This document shows, piece by piece, positions 1-11,869 of a stretch of 64,000 bases of DNA. The notes beneath the pieces were generated by a model, which saw only the letters and a program-made list of their open reading frames with translations, was not told the origin of the DNA and did no database searches. Both the position numbers and the translations under genes were made by a program. Source of the stretch: Salminus brasiliensis (Eukaryota; Chordata; Actinopteri; Characiformes; Bryconidae); the NCBI RefSeq assembly GCF_030463535.1, contig NC_132901.1, positions 2,872,124 through 2,936,123 on the forward strand, given 5' to 3'. How positions within the stretch are numbered: position 1 is the stretch's first letter; the number at the start of each line of letters is the position of its first letter.

Positions 1-440
1 CCAATGAGCCATAACATTAAACCACAGTTCTTGAAGGTGACGAAGGTGTTGAAAGCAGAAAAATGGGCGAGCGTAAGGACCTGAGACACTTTGACAAACG
101 GGGATGTTCTAGACGACTGAGTCAGAACATCTTCCAAACATCAGACAGGTCTTGCAGGGTGTCCCGGTATGCAGTGGTCAGTACCTGTACCAAAATTGCT
201 TCAAGGAAGGACAACCGGTGAACCAGCAACAGGGTCATGGATGCTCAACGCTCACTGATGCTGAGGCCTCACCTCACAACTTACAGGACTTAAAGAATCT
301 ACTGCTAACGTCTTGATTCCAGATACCACAGCAGGATACCTTCAGAGGTCTCGTGGAGTCCATGCCTCAACAAGTCAGAGCTGTTTTGGTGGAGCGGGAG
401 GGGGACATACTCAATATTATTATGTTTCTGCTCCAGTGAG
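1..440. repeat. Dispersed fish transposon relic
   Basis: The left edge resembles a repeat that is very common in teleost genomes: it opens with a 'cataacattaaaccac' end and carries a decayed coding-like stretch ending near 410-430 ('gggggacatactcaatatta'). I recognise the pattern, probably a LINE 3' region, but cannot assign the class firmly. It is decayed and cut by the window edge. Confidence 0.45.
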
Positions 441-779
441 ATATTTCTGGATATTTCTGGATGAAGCCATCAGTGAACGAACGAGGGCTCTCAGAGAAGA
501 ATGAGGAACGCTCTGCTCTCACCGCCGCTCCCACGCTGTCTACTCTGAGCGGACGACAGACCCTGGAGTTGTTTAGAAAGGAAGACATGCAGAAAGAGGG
601 AAGAATAACATGCCTGAGCTGAAACAGAGACTATGAGAACCCTTCCTCGAGCCCTACTGTCGCCCTGGAATGGGGTGGGAAATCACTGACCGAAAACAAA
701 CGGAAAATCTGTTGATGGACATCTCACCTGGAGGTCCAGATCAATGGATGCTTTTAGGTGGGCATGTATGTAGAAGTAG
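441..779. other. No recognisable feature
   Basis: Unique-looking sequence. Short open frames here lack codon structure, splice context or any family motif. I see no gene, RNA or repeat. Confidence 0.4.
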
Positions 780-1125
780 GCTAGAGTGCAAGGCTAGAGC
801 AAGGGCTAGAGGGGTGTAAAGCCCCCCAGCATTGAGCTGTGGAGCAGTGGAAGAACGGTGTTCTCTGGAACGATGGATGGCGCTCCATTTAATACTTTTG
901 GGATGCGTTGGGGAGTTTGGGATGATGAGGTGGAGTGGTGACCATCCAACAGCCTGATGTCTTGTTGCTGAATGCAATCAAATCCTCACAGCAATACTCC
1001 TCCAATTTTCCAATCTCGACTCTGGATCCTTAACTAGATCCTCAAAATCAACTCTTTTTAATACTCTTGTTGTCAGAAGAAACATTGCATGACCAGGTGT
1101 CCCAATACTTTTGTCCATATAGTGC
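780..1125. mobile_element. Small TIR element, 5'-truncated copy
   Basis: Matches the copies at 13826-14222 and 16327-16881 from the 'ggggtgtaaagcccccc' segment to the terminal 'cccaatacttttgtccatatag' end. The left inverted repeat is missing. It looks like a non-autonomous DNA transposon and has no coding capacity. Confidence 0.6.
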
Positions 1126-1559
1126 ATGTAATTGTTTTATAACAAACCACCAGCTTTTCATATAGCTCCACTGTGGCCATGTTGTCTGACGGGCCAGCAA
1201 TCCATTACACATGGCTTCTGGTTGCAGGAGGCTGTTCGTTTACCCCGGGGCTTCGTAAGAGACTCGTAAGACCATGACCCCCCTCCTGCCTGTTCATTGT
1301 TCAAGGCCTCAATCAGCATGTAGATGAGCTTCAAGGGAATACTTGGTAAAAAGAGGCCCTACAGGAGCTGCAGCGGACCTCTTGGGCTCGTTAGTGCTTG
1401 ATAATGACCTGCAGGACACTGTGAATGGAGTGTGAACTGCTGATGAAATGCTGCCCTCTAGTGGTTCTTACTGGTAACACCTGAAAGTCCAGCCAGAAGC
1501 ATATGTTAGCTGGCTGTTAAAGCCTATTGGACAATCATGGCGATGAGCCCAGATCAATA
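1126..1559. other. No recognisable feature
   Basis: No exon, RNA gene or clear repeat seen. A short 'tgctgccctctagtgg' motif near 1450 is typical of old interspersed repeats. Confidence 0.35.
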
Positions 1560-2345
1560 ACCAATAAATCAACACACATTCTGATCAGAAGCTGATCTGG
1601 AGACTATGTGGCCTGAGACCTTTGGACACAATATAGAGGCAGTCTCCCTCTTTGCCCCATTTGTCTCAGAGGAGGAGTCCCAGGGCGTGGTTTGAGGGGC
1701 TATACCATGCTCAGGTGGGAGCCTACTACTACAAGTACTACTAGCAAGAGAGAAGAGAGAGGGAAGTGAGTTCCAGAGTCGGGGAGCCAGCCTAGAGAAA
1801 GCACCATCACCATACCCATGTAGGTTGGGAGGTGGGGTAAGGTGAGTAATACAGCAGAGGAAGAAGTACACAATCAACCAAAGAGGCCTGTGGACTGAGC
1901 CTTGAGGAACCCCCTAATCACAACACACGTAATATGTATGCAAGTATGGCCACCAAGGGAAACAGACTGCTTTCTGTCAGGCAGATATGTTCTGAACCAG
2001 CTTCTGCAGACACAACAAGGTCATAGGTGATCTTTATTAAGGCAGTTTCTGAGCGATGGGAGGGCTGAAATGGCTGTTAGCTGATAAGTAGCAGTGGAGC
2101 TTACTCCAGTACTTTAGACAGAAAAGGGAGGTTAGAGATGGGGCAGCAATTAGGCATTTGTGGGTTCCACAGTGTTGCCCTAGTCAGTAGGGGAATCCAC
2201 AGAGTCGGCTTTTGACCACTGCCATCAAGTACAGAGGGGCTGGCTGGTCCAGTCGTGGCTTTGTAGGCCAGCGCTAGAGTTTTGAGTCTGATGCAGGAAG
2301 CAGCTACAGCAAGCCAGAGAAGAAAGAATGCAGCAGACACCCTCT
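1560..2345. repeat. Decayed dispersed repeat of otophysan type
   Basis: Phrases such as 'gagttttgagtctgatgcag' (about 2277-2296) and 'ttccagagtcggggagcc' (about 1770) recall a long interspersed repeat common in otophysan genomes. It is fragmented and has no intact frame. Class not determined. Confidence 0.4.
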
Positions 2346-4294
2346 ACGTAGCCACATTCGCGCCACTGTTAGTCCATCACGCTCCCTTAGCCAAATCCAT
2401 AGCTTACCATGATGTTTTCTGAGAGCAGAAAGTGAAAAAATAAATGTAAACATCCTTTTATTCGATCAAGCGTTGGAATGTACAGCCACTGTTGTATATA
2501 GGGGTTGAAGAGAGACCAATGAGTGGCAACACCATAGACTATACATATATCAGCACTGATGCTTCCCTAGTCAGAGTACCATCAGAATGATTCTGAAGCT
2601 GCTATTTTTTTAAAGGTAAATTTGGCACATGATGTTCCTTCAACAGGAACAATGGAGGTCAAGTTGAGAACTTTCAGAGAGAATTTTGTTTCCAGGAGAA
2701 GAACACCTCTCCAACTGTTAAGCACAGGGTGGGCCGATCATGCATTGGGTTTGTGCTGCAGCCAGTGGCACAGAGAACATCTCCAAGTGTAGAAGAACAA
2801 ATTCAATTAAACACCAGCAAATTCTGGAAGCAAACACCACATAGTTTGTAAACAGGATAAAGATGAAAAGAAAAAAAAGCTTCTACAGCAGAATAATGAT
2901 CCTAAACACGACCTAAGCATCGTAAAACATGCTCTTTAACTTTATGTCCGGTCATCTTTTACTTGCTTAGCTATTTACAGTGATACATTTTGAGCAAAGG
3001 ACCTAAATTTTGCTCGGTTTGGTTAAAACTGAAAGGTAATGATTAAAAATAATTGTTAATAATGATCGAAAATCATGGGCATGTTTTTCGGCCAAATTAT
3101 ACTGTTGAAAAAATATTAGAAACACCAAACTCCTGAAATGCAAATGCTTAATTCTTGTGTATTTAAGTTTTGTATTGCCGTTTTGCAAACACGTTTTCAG
3201 AAGATGTAATCAATTAGGAGAGAACCGTTTTATCTTTGTTTACTAAACCCAAAAGTGCACAGAAACCATAAAATCACAATCAAAGCAAAGAAAAAGAAAA
3301 AGAAAAAATATATAAAAACTACAAAAAGATATAAAAATCTGTTCAAGAGTTCAAAAAACTTTCATCCAGTCTTTTAAGACGTGTAAAACCTGTAGCTCTG
3401 TCCTTTGGATATATCCTTGCGATCGCTGGTTCAAATCCTGATTGATTATGTACGGACTGGGTAGCTGGTAGTCCAAATTGGGGGTGGTCAGATAAAATAT
3501 AGGATATATAGGATATATCCTTGCTCCTTCGACAGTCCAGGAATTCTGTGTGTTACCTTCTGGGTTAGCGTAGTTCGCTGGAATGACGGTGGCTTTGTGC
3601 ATCTGTGTTGAAGGGCTCAGTTTGTTCCCGAAAGTTCATACGAGCAGAAGGTGTTTGAATAAACTGCAAAGACCAAACAGAAAAAACAAAACAAGACAAC
3701 AGAAGAAAAGCAAGAAGTCTCCTGAAAAAAAAGAAGCACAGCACAAAACTTCAGTGAGCACAAACACCAACCATCGACACAGTGGCTCAGACTCTCAAAA
3801 TAATCAGCATAAATAATATTTAATAAAAAACAATCTGACTAAACAACAATCACAGGATCGCTGGAAACGAAGCTGTGTTTCATCACTGAAGTGCATTCAA
3901 GTTTCGAATCTGAGGTGCGTCAGATCCCCCGTCCCACTGCAGGCCCGAGTGCAACGAGATGGATATATAAAATGAAATATAGGTAATAAAATGAAAAAAG
4001 GGGTGAACTTGATAGCCTTTCTTTTTAAAATGATAATAAAACATGCATAGTGTTTTGATTGAATGACAGATGTTGTTTCCAAAGTGCCAAAACAAATTTA
4101 AGTCTGTTCCTTTAATTTATTTTTTTATTTTTTTACGTTATCAAATATTATCAAAGGCGATTATGTGTTCATTCTTAGATAAAATAGATACATTCAATTT
4201 AACGAAGGAAAACATGACGACATCGCTCGAGATGTTCTGGTTTCCCCAATATACAGAATAAACAATTAACTTCTGTTGAGCACAAGAACCAGTT
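2346..4294. other. AT-rich intergenic DNA, no gene
   Basis: A/T-rich spacer downstream of gene A. An RNA polymerase III B-box-like 'ggttcaaatcc' at 3428-3438 is the only motif seen, without a convincing A-box or cloverleaf. Homology with the gene B locus stops at about 4294, so SNTX exons of the kind that follow in gene B are absent here. Confidence 0.5.
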
Positions 4295-4384
4295 CAAAAG
4301 CTGTGATGTTACAAACTGATTGTGGCAGTGGTTTACATTAGCACTGATGACTTACTTCATTACAATGGCTGTAATAGAACCTAC

Positions 4385-4448
4385 CTTTAGCTTGATCAAG
4401 TCTTCTATAATTGCGCTCTGACACATAATCCAGCTCACTCTCAGCTGT
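4385..4448 (-). CDS. Gene A 64-nt coiled-coil exon
   Basis: 21 codons plus 1 nt, core 'AESELDYVSERNYRRLD', donor GTAGGT. The equivalent gene B exon is split by an insertion at 47914-48380. No next exon is found in gene A. Confidence 0.65.
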
Positions 4449-4546
4449 CTGTAAAAAAAAGGCAAACAAGAGTCATAATAGTTTAATATACAAATAAAAT
4501 AGATTGCAAACATTTGCAAGTGAATTGCTGCAATGCTGCTGTATAC

Positions 4547-4687
4547 CTCAGTCCTTACTGTAAGTTCCTGAAGAAGTTGGAGCATCATCTGCTGCTCCCT
4601 TAATGCATTGCAAGTGATTAAGCGGGGTTTCCCATATTCAAGCTGCTCTGTAACGTAGACTGGATCCGGGACACTGTTCACAACCTG
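4547..4687 (-). CDS. Gene A coiled-coil exon
   Basis: 141 nt, phase 0 in and out, with a Q/L-rich heptad-like end ('MMLQLLQELTVRTE'). Same position and phase as gene B 48556-48720. Probably not translated, because the exon before it is broken. Confidence 0.6.
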
Positions 4688-5039
4688 CTGATTTATTTGT
4701 TATGTGCAAAAATAATGTTTTTTTATGATGTTTTTAATGACCACACAAGAAGATGGATGATGTAAAAGTCTATGATATGATCTTCCATTCAAACTTGTGA
4801 TTTCCTGACCACTGTGTAAAACTAAGGACCAACATGTATCATTCCCTATTCACCCCCTAACTGATACAGCTCATCAGCTGTTTAGAAAGACTGCCAAAAC
4901 TGCTAGAATATAACATTTTAAATATAATAATATAATATAATATAATATAAATATATATAAGATAAATATATCTATAATGTTTACGTTTTGGGTTGAAATG
5001 TTTAGTTAATTAAAAATCACATTCTAGTAATTTACCCAC

Positions 5040-5557
5040 CTCAACAGAAGGTACTTCATGTTTGGACAGTACAGTTTCATGCCCTTCATGCTCATCCATG
5101 ATGCACATAAGACATTTGAAGGTCTGATCAGTTTTGCAGAAGACCTCTAGAGCTCTGTGGTGCAGCTTGCAGAACCTCTCCTCCAGATCTACAGTTGCGT
5201 CCACCAGTGTGTGTCTCTGCAGGGCTGGTACTGTGTAGTGCTGCTTCACGTGGGCTTCACAGTAAGATGCAGAGCAGGTCAGACAGGACTTCACCGCTCT
5301 GAGCTTTTTCCCAGTGCAGAAATCACAGGACACATCTTCAGGTCCAGCGTAACAGTGAGCAGGAGGAGCAGGACTGAACCCGGCCTGCTGCAGTTTCTGC
5401 ACCACTTCAGCCAGAGCTGAGTTTGGGTTCAGTGCAGGACGAGTTTTAAACCTTTTGCTACACTGAGGGCAGGTGTAGCTTCCTTCGGTTGGTTCTGTCC
5501 AGTAGGTCTGGAAGCAGGTCTTACAGTAACTGTGTCCAAGGGTAATGGAGACCGGCA
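5040..5557 (-). pseudogene. Gene A RING/B-box exon, 5' truncated
   Basis: Encodes the second half of a finTRIM-type RING (HSYCKTC, later CPQC) and two B-box zinc fingers (CDFCTGKK...; [13 protein letters not shown]), nearly identical to gene B 49173-49761. The part with the first CxxC pair and the acceptor is missing, and the Cys before GHSYC is Leu. Frame and acceptor no longer agree. The donor GTGGGT at 5039 survives. An inverted copy of its 3' end lies at 47914-48107. Confidence 0.75.
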
Positions 5558-5769
5558 GATACAATCAGAAAATATCAGCAACATAACATTTAGTATAGCA
5601 GCACTGAAAAAAAATCTGAATGTGAAGCAATTCATGTCAAGACTTGATGTCTGGAAAGCTAAAAGCTAAATGGATGGTGCGAATAATCAACATAGTTTAC
5701 AAAAAAATTAGGAAATGAGAAAAATTTGGAAAAGAATGAGAAAGACAAAGAAACTACAAGCTAGACTGC

Positions 5770-6015
5770 TGCTGACCGAATTGTGGGTTTGATACCTGGG
5801 CTTGGCAAGCTGCCACTTTTTGGCCCTTGAGCAAGGCCCGTCACCCTCTCTACTTCCCAGGCGTCACAGCATGGGCTGCCCATCCCTCCAGGCATGTGTG
5901 CTCACTGTCACTGTGTGTGTTTGTTCACTAGTGTGTATGTGTGTCTGTTTACGGCACAAATGGGTTAAAAGCGGAGGCCAAATCCCATCTGTGTCCAACA
6001 CTAATGGAGTACATG
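5770..6015 (+). mobile_element. tRNA-derived SINE, diverged copy
   Basis: Matches the SINEs at 31341-31635 and 48109-48380: a 'gtgggtttgat' B-box remnant, 'cccttgagcaaggccc', a GT-rich centre and an 'aaatgggttaaaagcggagg' tail. Lies in an intron of gene A. The tRNA head is truncated. Confidence 0.65.
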
Positions 6016-6128
6016 GTTGTCTTAAAAAAAATAAACTTAAAGTAAACTGTACATATTGAAATAGGAAATGTATCCATACTAAAAAAAACAACAGTAAGAA
6101 CTTGTTCTGTACTGAAAAGAAAACACAC

Positions 6129-6215
6129 CGTTTGAGCCCAGAGGGTCGATCCGTTAAATGGTAAGAGGCATCAGATGCACATGTTGGAGCTGGAGATGTT
6201 GTTTCTAGCTTCATT
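6129..6215 (-). CDS. Gene A N-terminal repeat exon 7
   Basis: 87 nt, symmetric phase, opens 'MKLETTSPAPTC'. Last repeat before the RING/B-box exon, as at 50882 in gene B. Donor gtgtgt is weak. Confidence 0.6.
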
Positions 6216-6883
6216 CTGTTTGTCAAACATATTGATGTAAAAACACAATGTAGAAATACAAAGCAAAATGTTACAGTCTGAGAAATGTTTACAAACATAA
6301 ATGTCAGGTTTCATCTTTAGTATTTCGTTTGGTCTGAATTAGATACTGTATGTTACCTATAACAGTTCATACAGATCATTCAAATGATATTGCAGTGCAT
6401 TGCACTGTATCATACTGCATTATATCACACTGCAACATAGTGTTTTGAAATGTACCACGACCTACAGGTAGAGAAAAAGATCAAGATCGTTTCGCTTCGA
6501 ATATTGTACCGTTATAATGTTTAGTGACGGTATTCGACTGAACTGTAAGCCACCACTAGTGTTATTAACATTCACTCTATAAATGGAGTGTAACAAAAAA
6601 TGTCTCGGCTGATTCACTACATTCGGCCTATTCAGTGAGCTACACGACAAACCTAATCAAGTTTAGGACAAATCAATGTAAATTTATTTAGGTGTCCAAT
6701 TATTTTTGTTGCTTGGAAAACAGTGCTGTTTTGACCTTCTACAATCCTTCATGCTTTTGGAAAACTAAAATTAACATATCAACATGTAAGGCACAGAGTC
6801 AATAATGTATTTTGCTACAAATTAGACTCTTTCAAATATTTTTGAAACTTTGAATAAAATGTTTTGGGGACTGGTTGACCTAC

Positions 6884-6973
6884 CCATGTTTGAATCCAAT
6901 GAGCTGATCCATTGATTGATTAGTAGCAACCAATGCACAGGTTGGAGCTGGAAATGCTGCTTCTACCTTCATT
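6884..6973 (-). CDS. Gene A N-terminal repeat exon 6
   Basis: 90 nt, symmetric phase, second subtype opening with 'MKVEAAFPAPTC' and ending near 'GFKH'. This subtype matches the gene B repeats at 50882 and 55555-56888. Confidence 0.65.
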
Positions 6974-7717
6974 CTGTGAAAAAAATTAAATACATATTAT
7001 TAAATCAACCTCCACCTAAACTGTATAGCTAAAAAAAATGCTGTTATATGTCCAGAGATTTTAGCATAGCAAGTAGGTACAAACTGATAATGTTTTTTGT
7101 CCTCTTGTTATCTTATTATACATATCTTTAACATGTATATAGAATTACATGATTCCATAAAATGACAGAATTCCATAATATAATAACAGGTGTGTAAAAG
7201 CAACAACTGAAATTAAACAAATATTTCAATTTATTTTTATTATTTTTAGTTACTTGTTAAATATTATGTTTATTTTCCACTCGTTGTTCTAGATTTCTAC
7301 CCTTGGTTTGAACTATTTTAATGAATCTTGCTTGTTTTATATCTTATTTTACATTACATAAATACGTCTTTTTTCCATTTTTCAATCTATATTTTATGCA
7401 TCATTCTGGGGATGGGGGAATGTGGTCTTCGTTACAGAGCAGTTTGAATATGGGAAGCCATGCTTGCTGTGCATTAAGAGAGAGCAAAGACAAAGAATCT
7501 AGAAAACTAGAATCCAGACTGTTGATGACAGGGTTGTGGTTGTATTTAAAGTCTTAATATTCAAAGATTTTAAATAAACCTTAATTGATTTGTGATTGTT
7601 GTAAATTGTACATTGATGAAATTCCCTCATGCATTTAAAAAGTAAGAGATGGCAACGCAAAAAACAAATGTACAAACAACAGTAGTCAAAGAAATGCCAC
7701 ATTTTGCACACATTTAC

Positions 7718-7831
7718 CTTCTGTTTAGAGAGGGATTTTCATTTCTGAAGGTGATGTGTCTATCCATCGAGTTATCACTCTTCATAGAGATGTATGATGA
7801 AGCTGGAGTATAAAGTCTCTCCTGGTTCAAA
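7718..7831 (-). CDS. Gene A N-terminal repeat exon 5
   Basis: 114 nt, symmetric phase, core 'SMKSDNSMDRHITF'. Acceptor ctctag, donor gtaaat. Confidence 0.65.
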
Positions 7832-8325
7832 CTAGAGGTGTCAAAAAACAAAAAAAGTATGGCGATATTATGTTTTGCAAACCTGTATCAATTCTTAAAC
7901 ACAGTAAAAAAAATATTAATAGTATAGATGTAAAGATTGGTTGCAGACAGTGGTTTTTCACAGTATTACAATATTATATCTCCTTATAATTTAATAGAAT
8001 TCATTTAATATAACTCCTGTATCGTGCCGACAGGTTCTTGCCAATACACAGCCCTAGTTCAAACTGAGTTTTATAAATAAGAACAGTGTGTTTCAGTGTA
8101 CAAAGCAACTATATCAGTCTCTACTGAATTCCTCAAGGCATTAGATTTTTTTTTTAATCCAGCCTTTAAATTACATTATATAAAAATACCATAGTCTGTG
8201 TGAGGGGATTTCTTTACTGCACTTTTTTAAAAGTACTACTTTCAAGTACTTATGATAGGAAACTTAAAAAAACTGGAAACACAAATGAAAACAAATTTAC
8301 CAATCACAGACTTTCACACACTTAC

Positions 8326-8439
8326 CTCATATTTAGAGAGGGAGTTTCATTTCTGAAGGTGATGTGTCTATCCACTGACTTTTCACTCTTCATAGAGATG
8401 TATGATGAAGCTGGAGAATGAAATCTCTCCTGGTTCAAA
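8326..8439 (-). CDS. Gene A N-terminal repeat exon 4
   Basis: 114 nt, symmetric phase, core 'SMKSEKSVDRHITF'. Very close to exons 2 and 5, so these three arose by recent local duplication. Confidence 0.65.
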
Positions 8440-8902
8440 CTGAGTTTTATATATAAAAAAAAGAATAATGTATTTAGTATTTATAATTACTGTCATTTGG
8501 ACATTTTATTATAGTTACACAAATCAGTGCTGTGTGGTTTACTGTTACTAAAAAACATTAAATTACATTTACACCACCACAGTGTTACCAAATTTTGCTA
8601 TGTGATGGAAAACCTCTGCAACCTGTCATGAAACAGGGCTTTAACACTGCAGAATAACTAGTATGTTTAGTGTCACATTAGTAAATGAGGCTGCCTCTTC
8701 AGACTAAATATATCACTAATACTGAAGGTAATCAGTGAAACGTTGGATGCTGAGGGTGGTTTGTAGTCTTCTATAAAAGGTTTCTTCTCAGTTAATAGTG
8801 TTTGTTTGTGATGTGTTAGTTTAGAATAATCATTTGTCAGTAGTGTAAAAAAATGAAAACTATATCTAACATATCTAATCCAACATAAACATGAGGACTT
8901 AC

Positions 8903-9010
8903 AGTGTGACATCATTCCATCCTCTCAAAGTAACTGGTCGACTCACTGACTGATCACTTTTCATCAATATGTTCGATGGGGCTGAAGAAGTAAGTCTTTC
9001 CTGGTTCAAA
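8903..9010 (-). CDS. Gene A N-terminal repeat exon 3
   Basis: 108 nt, symmetric phase, core 'LMKSDQSVSRPVTL'. Acceptor cttcag, donor gtaagt. Confidence 0.65.
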
Positions 9011-9335
9011 CTGAAGTTAACAGAGCAGTTTCAGCTTTTAATCTTTTCTTAGTAATGATCATCACTATGTCAACTTCTTAACAAAGCTTAAGTATAGATA
9101 TTTTCATAATATAATAAATCATATATATAATAATAAATGGATATAAAAAACTTGCTGAAAGGTATGAAGTAAACATCAAGATTCGTGTGTCACAAGACAA
9201 TAAGCTTTGTAACATTTTCAGAAAAGCAGCCTTTAACATGCAGGTTATAGCTGTGAAATGTGGGAATTTCATCCCTGAACTTTAAAAAGGTCCACCTTTC
9301 CAATGCTTATGACTAAAAACAACACGCATATTTAC

Positions 9336-9449
9336 CTCATATTTGGAGAGGGGGGTTCGTTTCTGAAGATGATGTGTCTATCTATTGACTTGTCGCTCTT
9401 CATTGAGGTGTATGATAAAGCTGGTGAATTTAGTCTCTCCTGGTTCAAA
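9336..9449 (-). CDS. Gene A N-terminal repeat exon 2
   Basis: 114 nt, same symmetric phase. Starts with an 'LNQER' segment; core 'SMKSDKSIDRHIIF'. Acceptor ctcag, donor gtaaat. Confidence 0.65.
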
Positions 9450-9690
9450 CTGAGTTTTAAAAACAAAGACAATGTTTTCAGGTATTATAGTTATAATATT
9501 TTATAGTTATAAATGTTAAATTATAATTAAGAACATTGTAAAACAGATGCTGAAGGTCATTTGTTGCCCTTGATAAAATATTTTTCTCCTTGATTAATAA
9601 CGTTGTATCAATTTAGAATAATCATTTGTCAACTGTGTACAAAAATAAAAATACAACATATCCAATCCAACACTTAATGTGAGGACTTAC

Positions 9691-9792
9691 GGTGCAACAT
9701 CATCCCATCCTATGAATGTATCTGGTCGACCCTTTGACTGGTCACTTGTCATGGAGATGTTGGGCGAAGAAGGAAGTCTTTTCTGGTTCAAA
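9691..9792 (-). CDS. Gene A N-terminal repeat exon 1
   Basis: 102 nt, enters with 1 nt and leaves with 2 nt, so it can be added or lost without a frameshift. Signature 'MTSDQSKGRPDTF'. Acceptor cttcag, donor gtaagt. Confidence 0.65.
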
Positions 9793-10073
9793 CTGAAGTT
9801 AAACGAGCAGTTTCTGTTATTAATCTGTAATGATCTATAATCTATAATTATCTTTATTATGTTAACTTCTATTTAATTTCTCTAGGCATCAGAAAATCCT
9901 AAGAAAACTAAGGGCTAATCCTGAACTCCTAAAGTCTCTGAGATCTGGATGTGTTACATAAACACAATAGTTTAGATGATGTGGTTCCGTAGTTTTGAAT
10001 TCAGGTAAGAAGGGATAGGCTTCAGGCCCAAAGAGACAAATAAAGTTCATATAAAGGAAAAATTCTAACTTAC

Positions 10074-10198
10074 TCAAAGTCCACTGTGACATGCATGTTA
10101 CTGAACGTGACTGACACCTCCACCGACTGGTCACTTTTCGTGTTGACCACAGATCTGGGTGCAGGAACGGTGTCATCATTTTGGACCGTTATCCGCAT
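10074..10198 (-). CDS. Gene A start exon
   Basis: ATG at 10198-10196; 41 codons plus 2 nt, then a GTAAGT donor. Upstream acceptor 'tttttatcag' puts the exon edge at 10211, so a noncoding 5' exon lies further upstream. Its end carries the repeat signature 'TKSDQSVEVSVTF'. Confidence 0.65.
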
Positions 10199-10836
10199 TT
10201 TGTCTTCCCTACTGATAAAAACAGAAGAACACATAAAGAGAACAGAAGTAGAAGGACCTCAAACTCGGCAAAGCGGTGAAGCGAAAGCAGGGAAAGCAAA
10301 CAAGGTTCGCCCTGACCACTGGCCAGTAATACTAGTAATACAGAGAAAGCCAAACCCAGAGAAGTGATGAACAGGTGCTAGGCTTAAAGCTAACCTCGCT
10401 ACAAATGTCCCACACACTGACCGCACCGAGAGGACACAGAAACAGACAGCAACACTACCCAAAACTTCAGAAATTATGATATTACAATAGTTTTACAAGT
10501 GCTACCTGTCTCCTGTGTAAACCAGTCAATAAAACCTTAGCTTAGCATAGTCAGTGTTTCATTCTGAGACATACTTCTATATCACAGAAGAACTTAACAC
10601 CCTATGAATGCATCTTAACTCGTTTAAAGGGTGTCGATAACGTGGCAGCTGTCCTGTTCTGACTGAAGACTCGGTTCTCCTGCAGATCCGGCCTGTTCAC
10701 CAAAACCACTAACGCTATTACATCTTATACGTGTCATTCGTCCTACATAGAGTCAGATATAAAATTATAAAAATGATAGCGCTACTGTCATTCACCAAAG
10801 CACGTGTATCTGGAGAGAAAGCCCTCCTCTCTTCTC

Positions 10837-10846
10837 TTTCACTTTC
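10837..10846 (-). promoter_or_regulatory. ISRE-like element upstream of gene A
   Basis: Minus strand reads GAAAGTGAAA, an exact match to the GAAANNGAAA core bound by IRF factors. It lies about 640 bp upstream of the ATG, which is compatible with a proximal promoter if the noncoding first exon lies near 10.8 kb. Confidence 0.5.
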
Positions 10847-11029
10847 TGTTCTCCTAAATACAGTAAGAGTCTCTCAGCCCCGCTTCTCCTCACTCTGTAA
10901 CCATGATGGCTTAACCAGGGAATCAGATCTGCGTAAAATAATCAAACAAACCGTATTAAATTCAATCAAAACATTTAAAGTGAATAATAACTAAAAAAAA
11001 TAAGCAACAAAAAAATATTAAAAGTAAAA

Positions 11030-11130
11030 CTCAGAAGTTTAAAAAAATAATCTGTGTGATCGTATTATTAATAATTAATAATTAATTAATTAATTAATAA
11101 TTAATAATAATTATAATTAATATAGATACT
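11030..11130. repeat. AT-rich low-complexity tract
   Basis: Runs of TTAATTAATAATT-type sequence. Confidence 0.7.
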
Positions 11131-11869
11131 GTAATAATTATTTTATCACTATGGCTTTTTTGATATTTTTTGTCCACAGTTCTCTCTGCTGGTTTCTCTT
11201 CGCTGCCGGACTTTTAGTTTGAAGTTCTGACTCAAGCCTCTGAGGTGGGCGGGTTTTTCCCCAGGAGTGGCGTTCTCATTGGCTAATAGGCTTTGAGTGA
11301 CAGCTTAGTGCTCCAGACGTTGCTCAGTGAGGCAAGCGCACAAATTCCGCTTTTGACGGCATTCGCTAAACTAACTTACTTACGACTAACGACGTAAATA
11401 ATACGTATCTACAAATTAATATATAAATAGATAAATATATAATAAAAGCACATGAATTAAGTGTGTGTGCTCTACCAGACGTTTTGGTGTCCCTCCGATA
11501 CTAAAAGTGTAAAAGACACCCTGTGTTTCTAAGATTATATTATGTTGTTATATAGAGAAGAGCTAAATTCAAAGGCTATTTTAGGAGAATATGGAAGCAA
11601 CATAATAATAAACCTGACTTTGCAGTGCATGCTGGGAGTTGTAGTGCAGCGAGTTTGACACACGAGCTAAAAATGAAGATCTTGATCTTAAATAGGCTTA
11701 AAAACCACATGATCATGTTCACCCCAACTAAAGTCACATACTGAGAGTTTGTTCCTCGAACAGCAGCTTAAACACTCAATTAATGATTTTAATAAAAGGG
11801 CGCCGCTCCTCCGAACAGCCAATCAGACTGCGCTCTCATGTCACCTGATCTGGGTTTTCCCACAACACA

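Larger units (their letters stand above)
4385..10211 (-). pseudogene. Gene A: truncated NLR-repeat/finTRIM-like gene
   Basis: Eleven exons can be read on the minus strand: start exon 10211-10074 (ATG at 10198), repeat exons 9792-9691, 9449-9336, 9010-8903, 8439-8326, 7831-7718, 6973-6884 and 6215-6129, RING/B-box exon about 5557-5040, coiled-coil exons 4687-4547 and 4448-4385. The start exon plus seven repeat exons share one phase and form an open array. The RING/B-box exon is broken: its 5' part with the first zinc-ligand pair is deleted, and the only good acceptor nearby (about 5605) enters another frame. Homology to gene B ends at about 4294, before the SNTX exons. I infer a decayed partial duplicate. 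A short transcript encoding only the N-terminal repeats is possible. An ISRE-like site lies upstream at 10837. Confidence 0.65.

Noticed and set aside
3428-3438. Possible tRNA gene from a B-box-like motif
   Set aside because: No acceptable A-box, acceptor stem or anticodon arm; at most a SINE relic.
5157-5420. Plus-strand frames at 5157 and 49290 with matching sequences
   Set aside because: Antisense shadows of the two homologous RING/B-box exons.
11852-11861. NF-kB-like GGGTTTTCCC upstream of gene C
   Set aside because: One position departs from the usual consensus and such motifs are frequent by chance; left out without expression data.
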